Assembly (NCBI GenBank): GCA_002328745.1
Contig: DCVQ01000002.1
Span: 1-5,091, forward strand
Direction: 5' to 3'
DNA: 5,091 nucleotides
Source of the DNA: Actinobacteria bacterium UBA2184
GTDB taxonomy: Bacteria > Actinomycetota > Coriobacteriia > Anaerosomatales > Anaerosomataceae
The notes beneath the pieces are model-generated. The model worked only from the letters and a program-made list of their open reading frames with translations, did no database searches and was not told where the DNA came from. The translations under genes and the position numbers were made by a program. Below, one piece after another: positions 1-5,091 of this stretch. The first letter of the stretch is position 1, and the number at the start of each line of letters is the position of its first letter.

Positions 1-251
1 CCCGGGCAGTCGACGTGCGCGTAGTGGCGCTTGTCGCTCTCGTACTCGACGTGCGCGATGGCGATGGTGATGCCGCGCTCGCGCTCTTCGGGGGCCTTGT
101 CGATCTGGTCGAACGGCGTGAAGTCGGCCATGCCCTTTGCGGCACGGCACTTGGTGATGGCAGCGGTGAGCGTCGTCTTGCCATGGTCGACGTGACCGAT
201 GGTGCCGACGTTCATGTGCGGCTTGGTGCGCTCGAACTTCTTCTTGGCCAT
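1..251 (-). CDS. tuf: Elongation factor Tu, N-terminal part (partial, runs off window)
   Basis: EF-Tu is the GTPase that carries aminoacyl-tRNA to the ribosomal A site. Only the first 83 codons and two bases of the next are present. The protein starts MAKKKFERTKPHMNVGTIG. The P-loop (G1) GHVDHGKT is at residues 19-26, and FDQIDKAPEER followed by the switch I segment RGITI is at about 47-63. The visible part ends at HVDCPG, so the window cuts the G3 motif DCPGH. The ATG (249-251) is the first codon matching the family N-terminus. It lies 12 bases after the fusA stop, and its ribosome binding site AGGGGA (260-265) overlaps that stop, which suggests translational coupling with fusA. The motif GHVDHGKT and the position after fusA distinguish it from other translational GTPases. 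Nothing in the visible part departs from the family. Confidence 0.98.
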   Translation of the reverse strand, partial: MAKKKFERTKPHMNVGTIGHVDHGKTTLTAAITKCRAAKGMADFTPFDQIDKAPEERERGITIAIAHVEYESDKRHYAHVDCP

Positions 252-259
252 CGTATTCG

Positions 260-265
260 TCCCCT
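260..265 (-). promoter_or_regulatory. Ribosome binding site of tuf overlapping the fusA stop
   Basis: AGGGGA uses the last two bases of the fusA TAG stop and lies 8 bases before the tuf ATG. Pairing with the 16S rRNA tail needs a G-U wobble. A ribosome ending fusA would cover this site, so coupled initiation is likely. Confidence 0.6.
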
Positions 266-2357
266 AGCCCTGCTCGCCGCCGGCTTTGGCGATGATCTCG
301 TCGGCGATGCTCTTCGGCACCGGCTCATACGCCTTGAACTGCATCGTGTACGCCGCACGACCCTGAGTACGCGAACGCAGGTCGGTGGCGTACCCGAACA
401 TGTTGGCAAGCGGCACCTTGCCACGCACGAGCTGCGCGTTGCCACGGGGCTCCATGCCTTCGATGTGGCCGCGACGGCTGGAAAGGTCGCCCATCACGTC
501 GCCCATGAACTCCTCGGGCGTGTCGACTTCCACAGCCATGACCGGCTCGAGCAGCACGGTCTGCGACTTGCGCAGCGCCTCCTTGATGCCCATCGAGCCC
601 GCGATCTTGAACGCCATCTCCGAGGAGTCCACGTCGTGGTACGAACCGTCGACGAGAGACACCTTGATGTCGACGACCGGATAGCCCGCGAGCACGCCGG
701 AGGTGATGGCCTCCTGGATGCCCTTGTCCACCGCCGGGATGTACTCCTTCGGGATGGCGCCACCGACGATCTTGTTCTCGAAGACGTAGCCGTCTCCAGG
801 CTGCTGCGGCGTCACGTTCAACACCACGTGACCGTACTGGCCACGGCCGCCGGTCTGGCGGACGAACTTGCCGTGCACGTCGGTGACGGGCTTGCCCGCG
901 GTCTCGCGGTACGCGACCTGCGGCTTGCCGACGTTGGCCTCGACCTTGAACTCGCGCAGGAGCCGGTCGACGATGATCTCGAGGTGAAGCTCGCCCATGC
1001 CGGCGATGATCGTCTGGCCGGTCTCCTCATCGGTCCGCACGCGGAACGTGGGGTCCTCTTCGGAGAGCTTCGCGAGCGCGGTGCCGAGCTTGTCCTGCTC
1101 GGCCTTGGTCTTCGGCTCGATGGCGATGTCGATGACCGGGTCGGGGAACACCATCGACTCGAGCAGCACCGGGTTCGAGTCGTCGCACAGCGTGTCGCCC
1201 GTGGTGGTGTTCTTGAGACCGACGGCAGCCACGATGTCGCCCGCGAAGACCTCGTCGATGTCCTCGCGGTGGTTGGCGTGCATCTGCAGCAGACGGCCGA
1301 ACCGCTCCTTGTGGCCTTTCGTCGCGTTCAGCACGTGGGAGCCCGAGGACATCTTGCCCGAGTACACGCGGAAGTAGGTCAGCTTGCCCACGAACGGGTC
1401 GGTCATGACCTTGAAGGCGAGAGCCGCGAACGGCGCGTCATCGTCAGCCGCGCGCGTGACGGTCGAATCGTCGCGCACCGAGGTGCCCGAGACGGGCGGG
1501 ATGTCGAGCGGCGACGGCAGGTAGTCGACGATCGCGTCGAGCAGCGCCTGCACGCCCTTGTTCTTGAACGACGCACCGCACACGACCGGGGTGATCGCGC
1601 AGTCGATGGTCGCCTTGCGGATCGCGGCCTTGAGCTCGTCCTTGCCGATCTCCTCGTCACCGAGGAACTTCTCGAGCAGCCCGTCGTCGTACTCGGCGGC
1701 GGCCTCGATGAGCTCGTGGCGGTGGAGCTCCGCGTCGTCGGCCATGTCGGCCGGGATCGCCTCGACGGTCGGGTTGATGCCCTTGTCGTTCTCGTTGAAG
1801 TGGATCGCATTCATCTCGATGAGATCGATGATCCCGGTGAACTTGTCCTCCGCGCCGATCGGGAGCTGCAGAAGCACCGGCCGGGTGTCGAGACGGTCCT
1901 TCATCATCGTGATGACGTTGAAGAAGTCGGCGCCGGTGCGGTCCATCTTGTTGATGTAGGCCATCCGCGGGACGCCGTAGCGGTCCGCCTGACGCCACAC
2001 GGTCTCCGACTGCGGCTGCACGCCGCCGACCGCGCAGAAGACCGCGACGGTGCCGTCGAGCACGCGCAGCGAACGCTCGACCTCGACGGTGAAGTCCACG
2101 TGGCCGGGCGTATCTATGATCTGAATGCGATGATCCTTCCAGAAGCACGTCGTCGCGGCGGACGTGATGGTGATGCCGCGCTCCTGCTCCTGGACCATCC
2201 AGTCCATGGTCGCAGCACCGTCATGGACCTCGCCGATCTTGTGCGACTTTCCCGTATAGAACAGGATGCGCTCGGTCGTCGTGGTCTTGCCGGCGTCGAT
2301 GTGCGCCATGATGCCGATGTTGCGGGTCATGGCGAGTGGGGTCCTCTTAAGGGCCAT
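264..2357 (-). CDS. fusA: Elongation factor G (translocase GTPase)
   Basis: EF-G moves tRNAs and mRNA through the ribosome after peptide bond formation and acts with RRF in ribosome recycling. The complete protein has 697 residues, the normal bacterial length. GTPase motifs: AHIDAGKT at 18-25, RGITI (switch I) at 60-64, DTPGH at 82-86 with the catalytic His86, NKMD at 136-139, and GAS at 261-263. Domain II follows at roughly 290-400 and domain III at roughly 405-480. Domain IV (about 481-605) carries GGRGQYGHV near 503-511 and the decoding-site loop YHDVDSSEMAF near 572-582. Domain V extends to the end (GYATDLRSRTQGRA). These features fit canonical EF-G1 rather than EF-G2, RF3 or a TetM-type protection protein. 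The ATG gives the usual short lead before RNIGIMAHIDAGKT; Met10 is a less likely start. The putative ribosome binding site AGAGGA lies 11 bases upstream, slightly far. rpsG ends 42 bases before it and tuf begins 12 bases after it. Confidence 0.99.
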   Translation of the reverse strand: MALKRTPLAMTRNIGIMAHIDAGKTTTTERILFYTGKSHKIGEVHDGAATMDWMVQEQERGITITSAATTCFWKDHRIQIIDTPGHVDFTVEVERSLRVLDGTVAVFCAVGGVQPQSETVWRQADRYGVPRMAYINKMDRTGADFFNVITMMKDRLDTRPVLLQLPIGAEDKFTGIIDLIEMNAIHFNENDKGINPTVEAIPADMADDAELHRHELIEAAAEYDDGLLEKFLGDEEIGKDELKAAIRKATIDCAITPVVCGASFKNKGVQALLDAIVDYLPSPLDIPPVSGTSVRDDSTVTRAADDDAPFAALAFKVMTDPFVGKLTYFRVYSGKMSSGSHVLNATKGHKERFGRLLQMHANHREDIDEVFAGDIVAAVGLKNTTTGDTLCDDSNPVLLESMVFPDPVIDIAIEPKTKAEQDKLGTALAKLSEEDPTFRVRTDEETGQTIIAGMGELHLEIIVDRLLREFKVEANVGKPQVAYRETAGKPVTDVHGKFVRQTGGRGQYGHVVLNVTPQQPGDGYVFENKIVGGAIPKEYIPAVDKGIQEAITSGVLAGYPVVDIKVSLVDGSYHDVDSSEMAFKIAGSMGIKEALRKSQTVLLEPVMAVEVDTPEEFMGDVMGDLSSRRGHIEGMEPRGNAQLVRGKVPLANMFGYATDLRSRTQGRAAYTMQFKAYEPVPKSIADEIIAKAGGEQG

Positions 2358-2368
2358 GTAAGACTTCG

Positions 2369-2379
2369 TCCTCTTTCCT
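2369..2379 (-). promoter_or_regulatory. Probable ribosome binding site of fusA
   Basis: AGGAAAGAGGA carries two overlapping candidates. The nearer, AGAGGA, is 11 bases before the ATG, longer than the usual 5-9. The farther AGGA is 18 bases away. Confidence 0.6.
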
Positions 2380-2399
2380 GAAGCTCGTCTGCGCGGGTG

Positions 2400-2870
2400 C
2401 TACCAGCGGTAGTGGCTGAACGCGCGGTTCGACTCCGCCATCTTGAACAGGTCCTCACGCTTCTTGACCGAGGCGCCGAGGTTGTTCGCGGCGTCCATGA
2501 TCTCGCCAGCGAGGCGCTCCTGCATCGTCTTCTCGCGACGCTTGCGCGCGAAGCCGACGATCCAGCGGATCGCGAGCGTCGTCGAGCGACGGGAGTTGAC
2601 CTCGATCGGCACCTGGTAGGTGGCGCCACCGACGCGCTTCGGCTTGACCTCGAGCGTCGGGCGGACGTTGTCCATGGCCTTCTTGAAGACCGACAGCGGA
2701 TCCTGACCGGTCTTCTCCTCCACCACCGAGAACGCGCCGTAGACGATGCGCTCGGCAACGGACTTCTTGCCGTCGAGCAGGATCTTGTTCGTAAGCTGCG
2801 TGACGAGCCGGTTGTTGTAGACCGGGTCCGGCAGCACCTCGCGACGCTGTGCAGCTGCACGCCTGGGCAT
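2400..2870 (-). CDS. rpsG: 30S ribosomal protein S7
   Basis: S7 is the primary binding protein of the 3' major domain of 16S rRNA; it nucleates assembly of the 30S head and contacts the E-site tRNA. The product has 156 residues, a standard length. Recognisable parts are MPRRAAAQRREVLPDPVYNN at the start, the S7 signature around GKKSVAERIVYGA (34-46), the beta-hairpin with RVGGATYQVPIEV (79-91), and the typical end NRAFSHYRW. The start at 2868-2870 is chosen because it matches the family N-terminus and has a strong ribosome binding site, GAGGAG, 7 bases upstream. An in-frame ATG 60 bases further upstream would add 20 residues encoded by the intergenic hairpin and is rejected. In enterobacteria S7 represses str operon translation by binding the rpsL-rpsG spacer; the spacer here holds a hairpin at the equivalent place. 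Confidence 0.99.
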   Translation of the reverse strand: MPRRAAAQRREVLPDPVYNNRLVTQLTNKILLDGKKSVAERIVYGAFSVVEEKTGQDPLSVFKKAMDNVRPTLEVKPKRVGGATYQVPIEVNSRRSTTLAIRWIVGFARKRREKTMQERLAGEIMDAANNLGASVKKREDLFKMAESNRAFSHYRW

Positions 2871-2877
2871 TGACTCA

Positions 2878-2883
2878 CTCCTC
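2878..2883 (-). promoter_or_regulatory. Ribosome binding site of rpsG
   Basis: GAGGAG followed by 7 bases and ATG (2868-2870). Its quality and spacing favour this start over the in-frame ATG at 2928-2930, which has no such motif. Confidence 0.85.
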
Positions 2884-2897
2884 TTCCGACACGAACG

Positions 2898-2925
2898 GAT
2901 CCGCCCGCTTCCCCGCGGGCGGACC
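2898..2925 (-). promoter_or_regulatory. GC-rich hairpin in the rpsL-rpsG spacer
   Basis: The 70-base spacer contains the arms TCCGCCCGC and GCGGGCGGA (9 perfect pairs, extendable by a G-T and a G-C pair) around the loop GGGGAA. No T-run follows, so transcription through to rpsG is likely. It lies 15 bases before the rpsG ribosome binding site. In E. coli the equivalent spacer holds the S7 repressor site; whether this hairpin plays that part is inference. Confidence 0.5.
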
Positions 2926-2940
2926 GTCATCGCACGAACT

Positions 2941-3312
2941 CTACTTGGGCTTCTTCACACCGTAACGCGAGCGTGCCTGGGCGCGCTTGCCGACGCCTGC
3001 GGCGTCGAGAGCGCCGCGGATGATCTTGTAGCGCACACCCGGGAGGTCCTTCACGCGGCCGCCACGCACGAGCACGATGGAGTGCTCCTGCAGGTTGTGG
3101 CCGATGCCCGGGATGTAGGCGGTGACTTCCATCTGGTTGGTGAGGCGCACGCGGGCGACCTTGCGGAGAGCCGAGTTCGGCTTCTTCGGCGTGGTCGTGT
3201 AGACGCGAGTGCAGACGCCGCGCTTCTGGGGATTGCCCTTGAGCGCCGGGGTCTTGCTCTTGTCGATGGCCTGCTGACGGCCCTTGCGCACCAGCTGGTT
3301 GATGGTGGGCAC
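2941..3312 (-). CDS. rpsL: 30S ribosomal protein S12
   Basis: S12 sits at the decoding centre of the 30S subunit and affects tRNA selection accuracy. The product has 123 residues, MPTINQLVRKG through RSRYGVKKPK, full length for the family. The core PQKRGVCTRVYTTTPKKPNS and the loop VRGGRVKDLPGVRY are intact. Lys43 and Lys88, where substitutions commonly give streptomycin resistance, and Asp89 are all the ancestral residues, so no resistance allele is seen. The start codon is GTG (3310-3312). An in-frame TGA (3316-3318) lies two codons upstream, so translation cannot begin earlier in this frame. The ribosome binding site AAGGAG is 7 bases upstream. An ATG at 3317-3319 opens a different frame whose product does not resemble S12. 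This is the first gene of the str transcription unit. Confidence 0.99.
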   Translation of the reverse strand: MPTINQLVRKGRQQAIDKSKTPALKGNPQKRGVCTRVYTTTPKKPNSALRKVARVRLTNQMEVTAYIPGIGHNLQEHSIVLVRGGRVKDLPGVRYKIIRGALDAAGVGKRAQARSRYGVKKPK

Positions 3313-3319
3313 TACTCAT

Positions 3320-3325
3320 CTCCTT
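3320..3325 (-). promoter_or_regulatory. Ribosome binding site of rpsL
   Basis: AAGGAG followed by 7 bases and GTG. The longer string AAGGAGATGA differs at one base from the ideal AAGGAGGTGA complement of the 16S rRNA tail. It decides the GTG start of S12. Confidence 0.9.
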
Positions 3326-3352
3326 CGTTCGATCTCAAGAGAACCTATGTCA

Positions 3353-3374
3353 CGGCGCCCGTTCCTTGGCGCCG
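3353..3374 (-). promoter_or_regulatory. Stem-loop in the rpsL leader
   Basis: The predicted 5' leader contains a 7-base-pair perfect stem CGGCGCC / GGCGCCG with the 8-base loop AAGGAACG. The loop contains an AAGGA, a ribosome-binding-like sequence, about 27 bases before the real AAGGAG of rpsL. No T-run follows, so it is not a classical terminator. A regulatory or stabilising role is possible but not shown. Confidence 0.4.
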
Positions 3375-3393
3375 AGCGTAGTCGCAACGCGCA

Positions 3394-3422
3394 ACTCTAA
3401 CAAACCACCTGGGCCCTGTCAA
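3394..3422 (-). promoter_or_regulatory. Predicted sigma-70-type promoter of the str operon
   Basis: On the minus strand there is a perfect -35 box TTGACA (3422-3417), a 17-base spacer (3416-3400) and a -10 box TAGAGT (3399-3394), which fits the primary-sigma TAnnnT pattern. The predicted transcription start is near 3388-3386, giving a leader of about 75 bases before the rpsL GTG. It lies after the rpoC hairpin and before rpsL, where a promoter for rpsL-rpsG-fusA-tuf would be expected. The discriminator after the -10 box is G/C-rich (TGCGCG). Confidence 0.8.
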
Positions 3423-3460
3423 ACCACGCACCCGGGCGTATCCTACCCTTTCGCAGCGAC

Positions 3461-3489
3461 GGCTCCGGGAGCGGCGAGCTCCCGGAGCC
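3461..3489 (-). terminator. Strong hairpin after rpoC, terminator-like without U-tract
   Basis: A perfect 12-base-pair inverted repeat (GGCTCCGGGAGC / GCTCCCGGAGCC) with the 5-base loop TCGCC as read on the minus strand begins 18 bases after the rpoC stop. It is GC-rich and should be very stable. No run of T follows on either strand; the minus strand continues GTCGCTGCGAAAGGG. It could be a U-tract-less terminator, an attenuator or a 3'-end stabiliser of the rpoBC mRNA. The hairpin is certain; termination is inferred from its position. Confidence 0.55.
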
Positions 3490-3507
3490 CTCGTCAGTTG
3501 GCGGTCC

Positions 3508-5091
3508 TTACCCGAGTCCCTCGAGCTTGGCGTGGACGCCGCAGTAGTGGCCGTCCTTCGCCTTGTTCGGGCACGGCGTGCCATCACCGCGGAATGCGCG
3601 GCATAGCCCGTCGCTCTCGGCCATCTTGGCGTGGACGCCACAGTAGCGCGAGTTGTCCTTCGCCTTGTGCGTGCACGGGGTCCCGTCACCGAACGTCGCC
3701 TCACACAGGCGCTCGGCGGGCTCGTCGGCGGCCGGAGCCGGAGCGTCCGGATCGAAGACCATGCCCTCGAAGCCACTCACATCGACGTCCTCGTCCTCGA
3801 CGTCGAAGCCGGCGAACAGCGCCTCGGCTTCCTCGTCGGTGAGACCGCCCTCCTCGAGCGCCGGGCCGGGGAGCATGGCCTCGAGCTCGCGCAGCTCGTC
3901 GGGCGCGAACTCGGGCAGCGGGCCGCCCTCTTCGACGTCCCACTCCGCGGCCTGACCGCGGTAGGTGAGCTTCACCGAGCGGTAGCGCTTCATGCCGGTC
4001 GCCGCCGGGATGAGCTTGCCGATGATGACGTTCTCCTTGAGACCCAGGAGCTCGTCGGACTTGCCGGCGATCGCCGCGTCGGTGAGGACGCGCGTGGTCT
4101 CCTGGAAGGAGGCCGCCGACAGGAAGCTGTCCGTGGCGAGCGAGGCCTTCGTGATGCCGAGCAGGACCGACGCGCCCACCGCGGGCTCGCCGCCCCCGGC
4201 GATCACGCGATCGTTCTCGTCCTCGTACGACAGACGATCGACCAGCTGGCCGGGCAGGAAGGTGGTATCCCCCGCCTCGAGCACGGTGATCTTGCGCATC
4301 ATCTGCCGCGCGATGACTTCGATGTGCTTGTCGTTGATGTCGACGCCCTGGCTCGCGTAGACGTCCTGCACCTCGCGGACGATGTAACCCAGGACGGCCT
4401 TGGGGCCGCGGAGCTCGAGCAGGTCGTGGGGGTTCACCGAACCCTCGGTGAGCTGCATGCCCGCCTCGATCTCGATGCCGTCGGCAACGCCGGGACGCAG
4501 GCGCGAGCGACGCGACACCATGTAGGACTTCTCCTTGCCGTCCGACGCCGTGACCGTGAGGGTACGGGTCTTGTCGCCGTCCTCGATGGCGAGCTTGCCG
4601 CCGATCTCAGCCAGGAGCGCCTGGCCCTTCGGCTTACGGGCCTCGAAGAGCTCGGTGACACGCGGGAGACCGTGCGTGATGTCCTCGCCCGCGACACCAC
4701 CGGTGTGGAAGGTACGCATCGTGAGCTGGGTTCCCGGCTCACCGATTGACTGAGCTGCGATGATACCGACCGCCGTGCCGATATCGACCGGCAGGCGGGA
4801 CGCGAGGTCCCAGCCGTAGCAGGCCTGACAGATGCCATGCCTGGCGTGGCACGTCATGACCGTGCGAACCACGACCGACTCCACGCCCGCGTCGAGCAGC
4901 GCGATCACGTCGGCCTCGTCAACGAGGTACTCCCCTGCCTTCTTGATGACCTTACCCGTCTTCGGGTTCTTGACCGGCTCGAGCAGGCAGCGTCCCACGA
5001 GGTTCTGATCCACCGGCGCGGGGCTGTTCTCCGGCTTGAGGGGGAAGGTGGCACCCTCGTCGGTGCCGCAGTCGCTCTCGCGAACGATGAC
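3508..5091 (-). CDS. rpoC: RNA polymerase beta' subunit, C-terminal part with CCCH-repeat tail (partial)
   Basis: Beta' forms the clamp and much of the active site of RNA polymerase. The frame is open to the window edge, giving the last 527 codons; the start lies outside. The second zinc site is complete: Cys8 (in RESDCGT), Cys81, Cys88 and Cys91 (CHARHGICQAC) of the visible part, with spacing close to E. coli 814/888/895/898. The trigger loop TQLTMRTFHTGG follows, its His at visible residue 129. The sequence then runs straight into VAGEDITHGLPRV, so the gammaproteobacterial SI3 insertion is absent. The conserved C-terminal segments (ITKASLATDSFLSAASFQETTRVL, split as ITKASLATDS and FLSAASFQETT, then ENVIIGKLIPAATGM) end near visible residue 384. 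Beyond that is a 143-residue tail: about 77 residues with 26 Asp/Glu and only 2 Arg, then two tandem C-x9-C-x9/10-C-x2-H modules and a TAA stop. The GTG at 5011-5013 is an internal Val codon, not a start. The identity is certain; the role of the tail is unknown. Confidence 0.99.
   Translation of the reverse strand, partial: VIVRESDCGTDEGATFPLKPENSPAPVDQNLVGRCLLEPVKNPKTGKVIKKAGEYLVDEADVIALLDAGVESVVVRTVMTCHARHGICQACYGWDLASRLPVDIGTAVGIIAAQSIGEPGTQLTMRTFHTGGVAGEDITHGLPRVTELFEARKPKGQALLAEIGGKLAIEDGDKTRTLTVTASDGKEKSYMVSRRSRLRPGVADGIEIEAGMQLTEGSVNPHDLLELRGPKAVLGYIVREVQDVYASQGVDINDKHIEVIARQMMRKITVLEAGDTTFLPGQLVDRLSYEDENDRVIAGGGEPAVGASVLLGITKASLATDSFLSAASFQETTRVLTDAAIAGKSDELLGLKENVIIGKLIPAATGMKRYRSVKLTYRGQAAEWDVEEGGPLPEFAPDELRELEAMLPGPALEEGGLTDEEAEALFAGFDVEDEDVDVSGFEGMVFDPDAPAPAADEPAERLCEATFGDGTPCTHKAKDNSRYCGVHAKMAESDGLCRAFRGDGTPCPNKAKDGHYCGVHAKLEGLG
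3526..3708 (-). repeat. Two tandem copies of a Cys/His module at the RpoC C-terminus
   Basis: Copy 1 (3625-3708) and copy 2 (3526-3606) each encode about 27-28 residues starting LC and ending YCGVHAK. Both share GDGTPC, KAKD and YCGVHAK; 20 of 27 aligned residues match. Cys/His positions are C-x9-C-x10-C-x2-H in copy 1 and C-x9-C-x9-C-x2-H in copy 2. At DNA level 3526-3547 and 3625-3646 differ at one base of 22, and 3553-3566 matches 3655-3668 exactly, so the copies arose by duplication. The pattern resembles short CCCH putative zinc-binding modules seen in many bacterial and phage proteins (C, then G..C, then YC..H). Zinc binding is an inference. Confidence 0.85.

Noticed and set aside
15..2381. 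A 788-codon open frame on the plus strand across fusA and the start of tuf
   Set aside because: It is antisense to a certain EF-G gene in GC-rich DNA, where the opposite frame stays open because of codon bias. Its product is rich in Arg, Val, Asp, Leu and His and shows no recognisable domain.
2400..2930. A longer S7 starting at the ATG 2928-2930
   Set aside because: The extra 20 residues come from the intergenic hairpin, match no S7 N-terminus and lack a ribosome binding site; the 2870 start has a good one.
2941..3312. Possible streptomycin-resistance allele in rpsL
   Set aside because: Lys43 and Lys88 are both the ancestral lysines.
2927..3319. A 130-codon minus-strand frame starting at ATG 3317-3319, overlapping rpsL
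   Set aside because: It overlaps S12 completely in another frame, and its ATG sits right against the AAGGAG, too close for initiation. The S12 frame is unambiguous with its GTG start.
3440..3445. A second -10-like box TAGGAT upstream of the main promoter
   Set aside because: The bases 17 upstream (CCGGAG) lie inside the rpoC hairpin and do not resemble a -35 box, so support is too weak for a promoter call.
3631..4749. A 372-codon open frame on the plus strand opposite rpoC
   Set aside because: It is the same codon-bias effect opposite conserved RpoC sequence, and the product resembles no family.
5011..5013. GTG as a possible start of a separate 501-residue protein
   Set aside because: The frame continues upstream to the window edge and encodes the conserved RpoC zinc cysteine (RESDCGT), so this GTG is an internal Val codon.

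Overview
The window is a stretch of core housekeeping DNA with every gene on the minus strand. Read in the direction of transcription (high to low coordinates) it carries the C-terminal part of rpoC, then the complete rpsL, rpsG and fusA, then the start of tuf. This is the end of the RNA polymerase beta/beta' cluster followed by the str operon. No mobile element, tRNA, rRNA or CRISPR array is visible.

Organism: the DNA is GC-rich, with strong G/C preference at third codon positions. The protein sequences look like Actinomycetota (for example the S12 start MPTINQLVRKG, its segment EVTAYIPGIGHNLQEHSIV, and the EF-Tu segment FDQIDKAPEER). RpoC lacks the large trigger-loop insertion of gammaproteobacteria. 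The class cannot be fixed from the sequence alone; EF-G has no insertion after TTCFW, so a deep or non-classical actinobacterial lineage is possible. rpoC is followed directly by rpsL, without the L7Ae-like gene found between them in Bacillus.

Layout: 5091-3508 is rpoC (527 visible codons), which ends in an unusual tail made of an acidic linker and two tandem Cys-Cys-Cys-His modules. 3507-3313 is a 195-base gap holding a strong hairpin just after rpoC, a near-consensus promoter (TTGACA, 17 bases, TAGAGT), a leader hairpin and a strong ribosome binding site for rpsL. 3312-2941 is rpsL, with a GTG start. 2940-2871 is a 70-base spacer with a GC-rich hairpin. 2870-2400 is rpsG, then a 42-base spacer. 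2357-264 is fusA, and 12 bases later tuf starts at 251 and runs off the window inside its G3 GTPase motif.

The genes work together in gene expression: beta' is the catalytic clamp subunit of RNA polymerase, S12 and S7 are the decoding-site and head-assembly proteins of the 30S subunit, EF-G drives translocation and EF-Tu delivers aminoacyl-tRNA. The gap structure suggests that rpoBC transcripts end or are attenuated after rpoC and that the str operon has its own strong promoter. The most unusual item is the RpoC C-terminal tail with its paired putative zinc modules.
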